A DNA stretch of 64,000 nt, from assembly GCF_904846055.1 (NCBI RefSeq), contig NZ_CAJGYV010000001.1, positions 1,302,001-1,366,000 on the forward strand, written 5' to 3'. The translations under genes were made by a program, and so were the position numbers. Numbering within the stretch: position 1 is the stretch's first letter; every line of letters starts with the position of its first letter. This document shows positions 26,606 through 34,877 of this stretch, in pieces. This stretch comes from Psychrobacter ciconiae (GTDB lineage Bacteria > Pseudomonadota > Gammaproteobacteria > Pseudomonadales > Moraxellaceae). Below the pieces are notes generated by a model. It was not told the DNA's origin, searched no databases, and saw only the letters and a program-made list of their open reading frames with translations.

Positions 26606-27411
26606 CCACGTTATCTACCTTATTGCAGTTTAAAAAGTCGGGCACCAAATTTAGCTGCTTGACCTGCTATGATGCGATGTTTGCGCGAATGATGGCGCAA
26701 GCTAAGATTGAGGTGATTTTGATTGGCGACAGCCTTGGCATGGTGGTTCAAGGTCACAATTCGACCTTGCCGGTCACCGTTGCCGACATGGCGTATCACA
26801 CGGCGAATGTGGCGCGCGCCAACAGCGAGGCGCTGATTTTAGCCGACTTACCGTTTATGAGTTATGCCGTATTAAATGAAGCTATTGCCAACAGCCGAAC
26901 GCTGATGCAAGCTGGCGCTCATGTCATCAAAGTTGAGGGCGGCTTTGAGCTTTGCGAGCTGATCAGTACGCTTGCTCACGCTGGAACGCCCACTTGCGTT
27001 CATTTAGGACTAACGCCGCAATCGGTCAACGTCTTTGGCGGCTACAAAGTCCAAGGTCGCGGAACAGACGCGGCAGCCAAGCTATTAAACGATGCCAAAG
27101 CCGTGGTGGAGGCAGGGGCTGCCATGCTGGTGTTAGAGTGCGTTCCAAGTGAGGTTGCAAAAGCGGTGACCAAAGCGGTTCATGTTCCAGTCATTGGCAT
27201 TGGCGCAGGCGCCGACACCGATGGTCAAGTGCTGGTCATGCACGATATGCTTGGCATGACCCATGGTCGCACCCCAAGATTTGTTCATGACTTTTTGACC
27301 GATCCCAAAAATGAAGCTCACAGCATTGAGGGCGCGTTTGCGTTATTTCAAAGCGAAGTTCGCGCCGGCAATTTCCCGAAAGCTCAGCACCAATTTGGCA
27401 ATGAAGCGTAA
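26602..27411 (+). CDS. panB: 3-methyl-2-oxobutanoate hydroxymethyltransferase
   Basis: A 269-aa TIM-barrel enzyme that makes ketopantoate, the first committed step to pantothenate and CoA. Family motifs: CLTCYDAMFARMM, LIGDSLGMVVQGHNSTLPVT, ADLPFMSY, the KVEGG metal/substrate segment, HLGLTPQSVNVFGGYKVQGR, and the C-terminal VIGIGAGADTDGQVLVMHDM. It begins inside the end of folK and is followed 56 bp later by panC, the partner enzyme. Confidence 0.96.
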   Translation: MTTLSTLLQFKKSGTKFSCLTCYDAMFARMMAQAKIEVILIGDSLGMVVQGHNSTLPVTVADMAYHTANVARANSEALILADLPFMSYAVLNEAIANSRTLMQAGAHVIKVEGGFELCELISTLAHAGTPTCVHLGLTPQSVNVFGGYKVQGRGTDAAAKLLNDAKAVVEAGAAMLVLECVPSEVAKAVTKAVHVPVIGIGAGADTDGQVLVMHDMLGMTHGRTPRFVHDFLTDPKNEAHSIEGAFALFQSEVRAGNFPKAQHQFGNEA

Positions 27412-27467
27412 AGACGGGATTTAAATCAACCTTATTTTTAGATCAAGTAGCAAAAGCACTGACTGCC

Positions 27468-28367
27468 ATGACCAACTCACCAAAAATTTACCACCAAATT
27501 AAAGAGATTCAGCAAGAGTTATTGCCAAATCGCGCCACAAAAACCATTGCCCTTGTCCCAACGATGGGAAACCTTCACGAGGGTCATTTAGAGCTGGTAA
27601 AGCTTGCCAAAGCCCGCGCTGATATCGTCGTGGTCAGTATTTTTGTCAACCCAACCCAGTTTGGCGTCGGCGAGGATTTTGACAGCTATCCGCGAACCCT
27701 TGACGAGGACGTGGCAAAGCTTGCAGGCGTCGGCGCAGATGTGGTGTTTGCGCCAAGCATTGATGAGATGTATCCGGTCATGCCGCCCCCAACGCAAGTG
27801 CTCAGCGGCGATATTGCCAAATTGCTTTGCGGCAAGTCCAGACCGACTCATTTTGATGGCGTTGGCATTGTCGTTTGCAAGCTGTTTAACATCATTGCCC
27901 CTAATATCGCTATTTTTGGGCAAAAAGACTATCAGCAATTGGCAATTATCAAACAAATCGTTCGTGATTTAAGCTATCCAATTGAGATTATTGCCGCGCC
28001 CATCATTCGTGCTGACGATGGTCTTGCCTTGTCCTCGCGAAATCAATATTTAACGGCTGATGAGCGCAAAATTGCCCCAAAATTGCAACAAGAACTGCAA
28101 AAGCTTGCTGAGCAATTAAAAGATTTGGCATTAAAAACGGATTCTTTGCAAAAACCGTTAACTGAATTGATTGAGGTCAGTAAAAATAATCTTAATCAAG
28201 CTGGATTTTTGGTCGATTATTTAGAAATCAAATCGCCATCGCTTGCTCCAATCACCAGCGAAAATGTGGCTGCTACTTTTCAAAATGAATCGGCGCTGGT
28301 GATTTTAGCCGCTGCAAAACTGGGTCGCGCGCGGCTTTTGGACAATTTGGTGGTAGAAAAACCATAA
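27468..28367 (+). CDS. panC: Pantothenate synthetase
   Basis: A 299-aa ligase that joins pantoate and beta-alanine with ATP. The ATP-binding HIGH-like motif is in VPTMGNLHEGHLELVKLA; further motifs are VSIFVNPTQFGVGEDFDSYP, GKSRPTHFDGVGIVVCKLFN, FGQKDYQQL and ADDGLALSSRNQYL (KMSKS-like region). It is slightly longer than E. coli PanC, with an expanded C-terminal domain. Together with panB it gives two steps of pantothenate synthesis; panD is not in the window. Confidence 0.96.
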   Translation: MTNSPKIYHQIKEIQQELLPNRATKTIALVPTMGNLHEGHLELVKLAKARADIVVVSIFVNPTQFGVGEDFDSYPRTLDEDVAKLAGVGADVVFAPSIDEMYPVMPPPTQVLSGDIAKLLCGKSRPTHFDGVGIVVCKLFNIIAPNIAIFGQKDYQQLAIIKQIVRDLSYPIEIIAAPIIRADDGLALSSRNQYLTADERKIAPKLQQELQKLAEQLKDLALKTDSLQKPLTELIEVSKNNLNQAGFLVDYLEIKSPSLAPITSENVAATFQNESALVILAAAKLGRARLLDNLVVEKP

Positions 28368-28395
28368 CCTTGACTTAACTGGGATAACAAACGCC

Positions 28396-29334
28396 ATGGA
28401 AAACCCAAGCAGTAGCCAGGCAAATTTTTATTGCGATGACGATAAGCTGAGCATTTTGGTGATTTCAGGACGTTCCGGCTCAGGGAAAACCTCGGTGCTC
28501 AACATGCTTGAGGACTTGGGCTACTACGCCATTGACAATTTGCCGCTTGCCTTAGTTCCTGATGCGGCTTTTAAGCTGACTCGCGAAAGTGGCGTTTGCA
28601 AGATTGCGTTGGGCGTGGATATTCGCTCACCGCGAGCCGACTTGTCCAAATTTGCTGATATATATCAAGAGCTTAAGCAAGAGTACGGCGAACATCAAGT
28701 CCAAGTTATTTATGTGACTGCTCAAGAAAGCACACTGGTGGCAAGATTTAACGCCACCCGCCGCGTTCACCCCTTAATGGCAAAATCAACCACCGCCATT
28801 GCTGAGCCGGCTTACAATTTGCCAGCTGCCATCGAAAAAGAAGCGGCGCTGCTTGAGCCGATTGCTTATTGTGCCGATATTAAAATCGACACCAGTAATC
28901 TTAATATTCATCAACTAAAAGAGCGGCTTCGCGAGCATATCGGTGCGGACAACAAAGTCGTGGTCAATTTACTATCGTTCGGCTTTAAATATGGCAGTCC
29001 GATTGACGCCGATTTTGTGTTTGACGTTCGCATTTTGCCCAATCCGCATTGGAATCCTGCGCTGCGCTCCTCAACCGGTCTTGATGATAGTGTGGGTGAG
29101 TTTTTTGCTGATTATCCCGAAGTTTTTGAGATGACGCGCGATATTGGCAGTTTTTTACGGCGCTGGCTCCCTGAATTTTTGCACAATAACCGCCACACCG
29201 TCACCATTGCTATTGGCTGCACGGGCGGCAAACACCGCTCGGTATTTGTCACCGAAGCTTTGGCAAAAATGCTTGATGACTTGCCAGAGTCGCTGGTCAT
29301 CGTTGCCAAGCACCGCGAAAAACACCGCTGGTAG
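28396..29334 (+). CDS. rapZ: RNase adapter / nucleotide-binding protein RapZ
   Basis: A 312-aa protein with the Walker A loop ISGRSGSGKTSVLNML at the N terminus, YYAIDNLPLALVP, and the C-terminal domain marks GFKYGSPIDADFVFDVRILPNPHW and GCTGGKHRSVFVTE. In E. coli RapZ senses glucosamine-6-phosphate and controls glmS through small RNAs GlmY/GlmZ and RNase E. Whether those RNAs exist here is unknown; in E. coli rapZ lies in the rpoN operon, but here it follows panC and precedes darP. Confidence 0.94.
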   Translation: MENPSSSQANFYCDDDKLSILVISGRSGSGKTSVLNMLEDLGYYAIDNLPLALVPDAAFKLTRESGVCKIALGVDIRSPRADLSKFADIYQELKQEYGEHQVQVIYVTAQESTLVARFNATRRVHPLMAKSTTAIAEPAYNLPAAIEKEAALLEPIAYCADIKIDTSNLNIHQLKERLREHIGADNKVVVNLLSFGFKYGSPIDADFVFDVRILPNPHWNPALRSSTGLDDSVGEFFADYPEVFEMTRDIGSFLRRWLPEFLHNNRHTVTIAIGCTGGKHRSVFVTEALAKMLDDLPESLVIVAKHREKHRW

Positions 29335-29390
29335 CAACATTTGCTATTTTGCGATATTGTAAATTTTAAAGTTAATAATAAAGGTAAGTT

Positions 29391-29903
29391 ATGATTGATT
29401 GGTCTGAGCACGACATGCGCGTCTCACGAACGGAGCTAAAAAAAGCCCATGAGCGCTTGCAGCAGTTGGCGATTCCCTTAGCGAATTTGTCCAAAAAGCA
29501 GCTCAAGGCGCTACCGGCAAGCGACTATTTTATGGCAGAGCTGCTTGCTCTTGCTGACATCACCAACGCCAATGCCCGCAACCGCCAAACCAAGCGCGTG
29601 GGTAAGTTGATGGTTGAAGAAGACCGCCACGTGCTCGTTAAAGCGCTGTTTGAGGCTTTTTTTGCCAAGGAGCAAATCGCTAAGATTGAAAGCTGGCAAG
29701 AGCGGCTCAATATTTTTGATGAGGGCACACTTAAGCAATTTACCAAGCAGTTTCAAGCTTCTGAGCGCAACAGCCTTTATCAGCTCTTGCTTTGGATTGA
29801 ATACGCCCGTCATTTGCAAGATGATGAATTGCTTGCCGAGTCCGTTGCCGATTTACAAAGCTATATCCGCGAAGTGGCGCTGTTATCGCAGCTTAATAAA
29901 TAG
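29391..29903 (+). CDS. darP: Ribosome-associated protein DarP (YjgA, DUF615)
   Basis: A 170-aa helical, charged protein of the DUF615 family. Recognised by VSRTELKKAHERLQQLAIPL, LPASDYFMAELLALADI, and ARNRQTKRVGKLMVEED, then the C-terminal QASERNSLYQLLLWIEYAR. In E. coli the protein binds late 50S precursors and aids large-subunit assembly. It follows rapZ by 56 bp and ends the pcnB-folK-panBC-rapZ run at a shared terminator. Confidence 0.92.
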   Translation: MIDWSEHDMRVSRTELKKAHERLQQLAIPLANLSKKQLKALPASDYFMAELLALADITNANARNRQTKRVGKLMVEEDRHVLVKALFEAFFAKEQIAKIESWQERLNIFDEGTLKQFTKQFQASERNSLYQLLLWIEYARHLQDDELLAESVADLQSYIREVALLSQLNK

Positions 29904-29929
29904 CGTGCTTTGAGTGGTCGCGATAATAA

Positions 29930-29964
29930 AAAAGCCAATCTGTTGATGATTGGCTTTTATTTTT
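29930..29964. terminator. Bidirectional terminator between darP and dsbA
   Basis: Perfect 11-bp stem AAAAGCCAATC (29930-29940)/GATTGGCTTTT (29948-29958), 7-nt loop, flanking A- and T-runs, between convergent genes. Confidence 0.88.
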
Positions 29965-29984
29965 TGACAGCAGAATAATCGGGC

Positions 29985-30605
29985 TTATTTTTTCTCAGCG
30001 CGGACTTTTTTCACTAAATAATCGACCACTTTTGGCACATTGGCATCTTCGCCGGTGACGACATATTTACCTTGAACCACGACCGCAGGAACGCCTGACA
30101 GCTGATAGCGCTTGGCGCCGGCTTGTGAGCGACCGATTTTAGTACCGACGGCAAACGAGTTGTAAAGGCTGTTAAACTTTTTTTGGTCAACGCCTTTTGA
30201 AGCGTACCATTTGCTCAATGAGGCTTGGTCAAACAGCTTTTTACCGTCTTTTTGAATGGCATCAAACAGCGCGTCATGGGTTTTATTTTCAAAGCCTAAT
30301 AACTGAGCGGCGTAAAATCCGCGAGCGTTGGCTTCCCAAACTGGGTTGAGCGCGGCGGGGGTTTTAAAAAATGCCACGTCTTTTGGTTTGGTTTTTGCCC
30401 ATTTTTCCATATGCGGGTTTAAAGTGTAGCAATGCGGGCAGCCGTACCAAAAAAACTCACGAACAATGATGGTATTTCCGGTGATGGTTTCAGGGTTGTC
30501 AAGAACGCGGTAGTCCTTTCCGGCAACATAATCGGCAGCCGATGCCCCCATCGAGGCAAGCCCAATTGCTGCCGTCAGTCCAGTCAGAGCAAGAACACGA
30601 TTCAT
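29985..30605 (-). CDS. dsbA: Thiol:disulfide interchange protein DsbA
   Basis: A 206-aa periplasmic oxidoreductase with a signal peptide ending near GASAADYV. The thioredoxin-fold active site CPHC lies in VREFFWYGCPHCYTLNP, and the cis-proline loop in SGVPAVVVQGKYVV. It introduces disulfides into exported proteins. It is transcribed on its own, convergent with darP. The membrane partner dsbB is not in the window. Confidence 0.95.
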   Translation of the reverse strand: MNRVLALTGLTAAIGLASMGASAADYVAGKDYRVLDNPETITGNTIIVREFFWYGCPHCYTLNPHMEKWAKTKPKDVAFFKTPAALNPVWEANARGFYAAQLLGFENKTHDALFDAIQKDGKKLFDQASLSKWYASKGVDQKKFNSLYNSFAVGTKIGRSQAGAKRYQLSGVPAVVVQGKYVVTGEDANVPKVVDYLVKKVRAEKK

Positions 30606-30735
30606 AAAGATTCCTTAAGCGCTTGATAATAAAAGAACAGCATAAGTAAAATTAACCATAAAGACAATTGATAGCTTTATTGAAAGTTAAAATTAACTGT
30701 TAAAAAGCTGCGAACTTAGCCGTAATAGGCAAGCG

Positions 30736-30763
30736 TTACGCCGATGCGAAGCTTTGCTATAAT
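30736..30763 (+). promoter_or_regulatory. Candidate promoter for ubiG operon
   Basis: TGC-TATAAT, an extended -10, at 30755-30763, with a weak -35 TTACGC at 30736-30741 (16-bp spacer). It would give a leader of about 220 nt containing the tandem repeats. Confidence 0.4.
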
Positions 30764-30916
30764 AACGCAATTGATGGCGGCTTGTGAATCACAATCTTAA
30801 TTGAGTGTCGCGTTGCTGTAATTATGTTGCACAATGATTTGCTTAAGCAAGGCGTAGGACAAAATTGCAGCGATCTGCTACCATGAGACAGCCAAAAAAT
30901 AAGCGCTTTACATTTA

Positions 30917-30976
30917 ATTTAATAACAACTGATTTGATAACAGCCCATTTAATAACAACCAAGTTTATAATGACAA
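30917..30976 (+). repeat. 15-bp tandem repeat in the ubiG leader
   Basis: Four consecutive 15-bp units start at 30917, 30932, 30947 and 30962: ATTTAATAACAACTG, ATTTGATAACAGCCC, ATTTAATAACAACCA and a degenerate AGTTTATAATGACAA. The last unit ends 13 bp before the ubiG ATG. Units 1 and 3 share 13 identical bases. Confidence 0.75.
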
Positions 30977-30989
30977 TAAAGGTTCAATT

Positions 30990-31787
30990 ATGACGCAAGC
31001 TGCTGCAACTTCTGACCCTAAAAACCAAAAGAATATGTCTCATAGCCATGGCAATGTCGATGCCAGTGAAGTCGCTAAGTTTAATAATCTAGCCCATGAA
31101 TGGTGGGATAAATCCGGCGCGTTTGCCACCTTACATCAAATCAATCCTTTGCGGTTGAACTGGATTTGTGACAATGCCGCCCGCGTTTATGGCTCAAATG
31201 ATGATAGCTTGGATGTGTTAAAAGATAAGAAAATCGTTGATATTGGCTGCGGTGGTGGTATTTTAGCCGAGTCGATGGCACGGCGCGGCGCGGACGTGTT
31301 GGGCGTTGATTTGGGGGAGGAAAACCTCAAAGCGGCTGCCATTCACGCCAAACAAAGCGGTCTTGAACACACCTTGCGCTATGAGCATATCGCGGTGGAA
31401 GATTTGGCAAATCGCGAGGCAGGGCAATTTGATATCGTCACTTGTATGGAAATGCTTGAGCACGTTCCAGACCCTGCTGCTATCGTTCAGGCGTGCTTTG
31501 ATTTGCTCGCTCCGGGCGGCGTTTGCGTGCTCTCTACTATTAACCGCAATCCAAAATCGTATTTATTTGCGATTATCGGCGCGGAATACGTGCTGCGCTT
31601 ACTTGACCGCGGTACCCATGATTACGGCAAATTTATCACGCCCGCCGAGCTTGACAGCATGGCAATGACTTCAGGATTTGAGCGCCAAGATATCATCGGG
31701 CTGCATTATAACCCCATCACCAAGCGCTATTGGCTGGCGCAAAACGTCGATGTCAATTATATGATGGCGGTAAAAAAGCCGCGATAA
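30990..31787 (+). CDS. ubiG: Ubiquinone biosynthesis O-methyltransferase
   Basis: A 265-aa SAM-dependent methyltransferase carrying out both O-methylations of ubiquinone synthesis. The N-terminal mark is EVAKFNNLAHEWWDKSGAFATLHQINPLRLNWI; SAM-binding motif I is VDIGCGGGILAESMARRGA; motif II-III region FDIVTCMEMLEHVPDP; and the C-terminal GTHDYGKFITPAEL. The first 20 residues are non-conserved. It heads ubiG-mupP-SDR, the same order seen in Pseudomonas. Confidence 0.95.
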   Translation: MTQAAATSDPKNQKNMSHSHGNVDASEVAKFNNLAHEWWDKSGAFATLHQINPLRLNWICDNAARVYGSNDDSLDVLKDKKIVDIGCGGGILAESMARRGADVLGVDLGEENLKAAAIHAKQSGLEHTLRYEHIAVEDLANREAGQFDIVTCMEMLEHVPDPAAIVQACFDLLAPGGVCVLSTINRNPKSYLFAIIGAEYVLRLLDRGTHDYGKFITPAELDSMAMTSGFERQDIIGLHYNPITKRYWLAQNVDVNYMMAVKKPR

Positions 31788-31838
31788 GGCATTTAAAAAA
31801 AGTCTAAAATTTAATATTTATATTAACTGAGCACCATT

Positions 31839-32552
31839 ATGAGCCGAAAAATAAACGCTGTTCTTTTTGATTTGGACGGCACGTTGATTGACACTGCTGC
31901 CGATTTTGTGCGCATTATTGCTTGTATGAGCGCGCAAAACGGCTGGCAAGTCCCTGAGGAGGGCTTGATTCGTGAGCAAGTATCAGCAGGCGCGTCAGCC
32001 ATGGTCAAGTTGATGCTGCGCCATAATGAGCAGCTAGACGTCGATGAAAAAGCCCTTTTGGAATTTCGCCAGCAGTTTTTGGACGATTATGCCGCGGATA
32101 TTTGCGTGGACAGCTGCTTATTTACTCGTCTTGAAGATGTGTTGGCTCACTTTGAAGCCAAGAATATTCCTTGGGGGATTGTCACCAATAAGCCGCGCTA
32201 TTTGGCACAAGACTTATTATCCGCGCTTAATTTAGACAAGCGCTGCTCAGTTTTGGTTTGCCCGCAAGACGTTAGTAAACCTAAGCCCGACCCTGAACCG
32301 ATGCTGCTTGCCCTTGATAAATTAAACTTGCCAAAATCTGCTGCCCAAAACGTCATTTACGTCGGCGACCATGTTCGCGATATTGAGGCAGGAGCGGCAG
32401 CGGGCATGCCAACGATTTTAGCCGCTTATGGTTATATTCCGCCTGAGGATAAAGACCGGCTTGAGCATTGGGGCGCGGACTATATTATCGACACCCCTGA
32501 GGCGCTTTATCAGCTATTGTTGTCGGATGAGTTTGACTATTTGACTGCTTAA
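31839..32552 (+). CDS. mupP: HAD phosphatase, probable N-acetylmuramic acid 6-phosphate phosphatase MupP
   Basis: A 237-aa HAD-family hydrolase. Motif I DLDGTLIDTAADF, motif II in GIVTNKPRYLAQDLL, and motif III/IV KPKPDPEPML and YVGDHVRDIEAG. By sequence alone it would be called phosphoglycolate phosphatase (gph). The order ubiG-HAD-yciK is that of Pseudomonas, where this HAD enzyme is MupP of the cell-wall recycling bypass (MurNAc-6-P to MurNAc, then AmgK and MurU). I favour mupP on context; substrate is inferred. Confidence 0.8.
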   Translation: MSRKINAVLFDLDGTLIDTAADFVRIIACMSAQNGWQVPEEGLIREQVSAGASAMVKLMLRHNEQLDVDEKALLEFRQQFLDDYAADICVDSCLFTRLEDVLAHFEAKNIPWGIVTNKPRYLAQDLLSALNLDKRCSVLVCPQDVSKPKPDPEPMLLALDKLNLPKSAAQNVIYVGDHVRDIEAGAAAGMPTILAAYGYIPPEDKDRLEHWGADYIIDTPEALYQLLLSDEFDYLTA

Positions 32553-32598
32553 GCTTTTTTTCCTATTATTTAATCATAATGCCAAAGTGAGACCTTGA

Positions 32599-33387
32599 AT
32601 GACCGATAATAATAAAGCAACTTTGAGCCATGACGACATTCGCAATTTTGTTCCTAAAAGCGATTGCCTTTTAGGTAAAACCATTTTGGTGACCGGCGCA
32701 GGCGACGGGATTGGTCGAGTGGCGGCGCTGACTTATGCAAGCTTTGGCGCAACCGTCTTGCTGCTTGGTCGCACCAGCAGCAAGCTTGAATACGTTTATG
32801 ATGAGATTGAAAGCTTGGGCGGCGCTCAGCCTGCCATGCTGCCGATGAATCTTGAAAGCGCAACCTTTGCTGAGATGCAGCAGCTTGAACATATGATTCA
32901 TAAAGAAGTTGGCGCGCTTGATGGTCTGCTTCATAACGCGGGGATTTTAGGCAGTTTAACCCCGCTTGAGATGTACGATGTCAATACCTTTGCCGAGGTG
33001 ATGAAAGTCAACTTAACCGCGACTTTTATGCTGACCCAAGCGATGTTGCCACGGCTTAAAGACGCGCCAAATGGTTCGATTGTGTTCACCTCAAGTGCCG
33101 TTGGCACGAACCCGCGAGCCTTTTGGGGCGCTTATGCCTTATCCAAGCAAGCGGTTGAAGGGATGAGCGATATTTTCACTCAAGAAACAAAAAATACCAC
33201 CAATTTGCGCTTTAATTGCATTAATCCTGGCGCCACGCGAACCAATATGCGCGCTCACGCCTATCCGGGGGAGAACCCTTTGAGCCTTAAAACGCCTGAG
33301 GACATAATGGCAGGCTATGTTTGCTTGATGAGTGATGACAGCATTGGCGTTCGCGGTCAAGTGGTGGCATTGCAACCAAAAGACTAG
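32599..33387 (+). CDS. YciK-like short-chain dehydrogenase/reductase
   Basis: A 262-aa classical SDR. NAD(P)-binding TGAGDGIGRVAA near residue 33, the NAG motif in LLHNAGILGSL, catalytic Ser in FTSSAVG, and YALSKQAVEG with the Tyr/Lys pair. NPGATRTNMRAHAYPGENP matches YciK-type oxidoreductases of the YciK family. The substrate is unknown. It is third in the ubiG-mupP-yciK order conserved in pseudomonads and likely cotranscribed (46-bp gap). Confidence 0.88.
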   Translation: MTDNNKATLSHDDIRNFVPKSDCLLGKTILVTGAGDGIGRVAALTYASFGATVLLLGRTSSKLEYVYDEIESLGGAQPAMLPMNLESATFAEMQQLEHMIHKEVGALDGLLHNAGILGSLTPLEMYDVNTFAEVMKVNLTATFMLTQAMLPRLKDAPNGSIVFTSSAVGTNPRAFWGAYALSKQAVEGMSDIFTQETKNTTNLRFNCINPGATRTNMRAHAYPGENPLSLKTPEDIMAGYVCLMSDDSIGVRGQVVALQPKD

Positions 33388-33482
33388 CCTTTGGTATCAA
33401 CAAAGTAGCTATTGAAAATTGCCAATTTATCGCCATCTCATTGTTATTGAACCGTTTTTAACTTTTAAAAAAGGATAATAAC

Positions 33483-33749
33483 ATGGCAGGTGGTTGGTCA
33501 CGAGATGGGGCAGAACACGAGCAAATGGACGCCACGGTCAATGATGCGCTAGACCGTGCTCGGCGAGCGCTGCCAACAGGGGAGAGCGCCGAGTTTTGTG
33601 ATGATTGCGGTGAGGCGATTCCGGAGGCGCGAAGGCTGGCGTTAAAAGGCGTTCAACACTGCGTCCGCTGCCAAAGCGAGCTTGAAAGTCAGGCAAAAAA
33701 GATAGAATTGTTTAACCGCCGAGGCAGTAAAGACAGTCAGTTGCGTTAA
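33483..33749 (+). CDS. DksA/TraR-type zinc-finger protein (YbiI-like)
   Basis: An 88-aa protein. The C-terminal four-cysteine zinc finger is CDDCGEAIPEARRLALKG-x4-CVRCQ, the pattern of the TraR/DksA C4 finger; the N-terminal MAGGWSRDGAEHEQMDATVNDAL is typical of YbiI-like short members. It lacks the DksA coiled coil with DxxDxA, so action on RNA polymerase is not assured. An IS982 element begins 36 bp downstream and separates it from the terminator at 34821. Confidence 0.88.
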   Translation: MAGGWSRDGAEHEQMDATVNDALDRARRALPTGESAEFCDDCGEAIPEARRLALKGVQHCVRCQSELESQAKKIELFNRRGSKDSQLR

Positions 33750-33785
33750 TTTAACAATAGTTTTTGCTAAATTTTTTGCTAAATA

Positions 33786-34810
33786 ACCCCAGTTCGGGAT
33801 AAGCAGCAACCTAAGCCATTGATAAGGTTCATCATGTAGCAACTTGACCATGAGGTATTATGTTTTTAATCGAAGGTTTATCCGGAAACCAGCAATAAGC
33901 AATCAACCCTGACAGCAAGTTTGTGATAAATCCCGTGACACTGCGATGGCGTGAATGCTCAATCTGGCACAAGTTTTTTAGCTCGCCAAACACCGTCTCA
34001 ATCAAAGATCGATGATTGAGCAGCGCCTCATCGATAGGTTCAAGTGGTTTGGGCTTCATATTACGCCGAAGCTTGGTGATCAAGGTGGTATCACTATTAT
34101 TGGTCAGCCAGACCTCTAGTGCTTTACTGATATAGCCTCGATCACCAAACAGTTTGCCAAACAAAGGCGTTGCCATCTTTTTAACCGGCGCTCTGTCATC
34201 TGTATTTCCTGCCGTGACTTTGACGGAGATCAGCTCGCCCTTATGGTTGATAATGGCATGCAGCTTAAAGCCATAAAACCAGCCCAAACTGCTTTTGCCT
34301 CGAGCAGCGATACCTTGAAAGACTTTATGGCGATAGATACGCTTATTATGGCAAACGGCCAACTTGGTTGAATCAATGTAGCTGATTCCTGTACAGTCTC
34401 CCATCATGCGTTGCAAGTAGCCACATAAGGGCATGATAATTCGCGGAATAAGCTCTATAAACCGGGAGTAGCTTGGCAGCTTCGGAAATTCTCGTGTCAT
34501 CATGCCTAGCATATGATGGTAATAAAACAGCTTAAACTGACGATACCGCAGCTGATGAAACAGTACCAAGATGGTCATGATTTCTGGTACACTAATCTGG
34601 CATGCTCTTAGCCGCTTTGCACCATTAGCGATGAGGTGAGCCTCAAACTCAGGTTTGAACTGCTGATAAAAGTCGTCAATATGGCAGTAGAGTTCGGTTA
34701 GGTGGTCCATGTAAGAAGTCCTGGTTGTGAAGTTGTTTGTCGTGAACTTACTTTAGCAACTTTGGACTTCTTTTTTTATCTTTTTTTAAGCGCTTATCCC
34801 GAACTGGGGT
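33786..34810 (-). mobile_element. IS982-family insertion sequence, complete
   Basis: A 1,025-bp element bounded by perfect 19-bp terminal inverted repeats, ACCCCAGTTCGGGATAAGC (33786-33804) and its complement (34792-34810), with the flanking 6-bp direct repeat TAAATA (33780-33785 and 34811-34816). One transposase gene fills it. The intact ends, duplication and open frame point to a recent insertion. It landed between a YbiI-like gene and the shared terminator with ompR. Confidence 0.93.
33832..34710 (-). CDS. IS982-family transposase
   Basis: A 292-aa DDE transposase. The catalytic triad is visible: Asp in ISYIDSTKLAVC, Asp in LFGDRGYISK, and Glu in LIETVFGELKNLCQIEHSRH. The YIDST...GFKLH...GDRGY...TVFGELKN layout is that of IS982. 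The frame is intact and uninterrupted. It lies on the minus strand, away from the YbiI-like gene. It probably is or recently was active. Confidence 0.94.
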   Translation of the reverse strand: MDHLTELYCHIDDFYQQFKPEFEAHLIANGAKRLRACQISVPEIMTILVLFHQLRYRQFKLFYYHHMLGMMTREFPKLPSYSRFIELIPRIIMPLCGYLQRMMGDCTGISYIDSTKLAVCHNKRIYRHKVFQGIAARGKSSLGWFYGFKLHAIINHKGELISVKVTAGNTDDRAPVKKMATPLFGKLFGDRGYISKALEVWLTNNSDTTLITKLRRNMKPKPLEPIDEALLNHRSLIETVFGELKNLCQIEHSRHRSVTGFITNLLSGLIAYCWFPDKPSIKNIIPHGQVAT

Positions 34811-34820
34811 TAAATAATAA

Positions 34821-34854
34821 AAAAACCGATGGCAATTCGCGAATCGGTTTTTTT
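34821..34854. terminator. Bidirectional terminator next to the IS982 element
   Basis: AAAACCGAT (34822-34830) with ATCGGTTTT (34843-34851) and flanking A/T runs; the loop contains the palindrome ATTCGCGAAT overlap. It ends ompR on the minus strand and, before the IS inserted, would have ended the YbiI-like gene. Confidence 0.82.
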
Positions 34855-34877
34855 ATGACTAAACGGAAAATAAACAC

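Larger units (their letters stand above)
30606..30989. other. Divergent spacer dsbA-ubiG
   Basis: 384 bp with no gene. Contains an extended -10 promoter candidate (30758-30763) and a 15-bp tandem repeat immediately upstream of ubiG (30917-30976). Confidence 0.6.
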
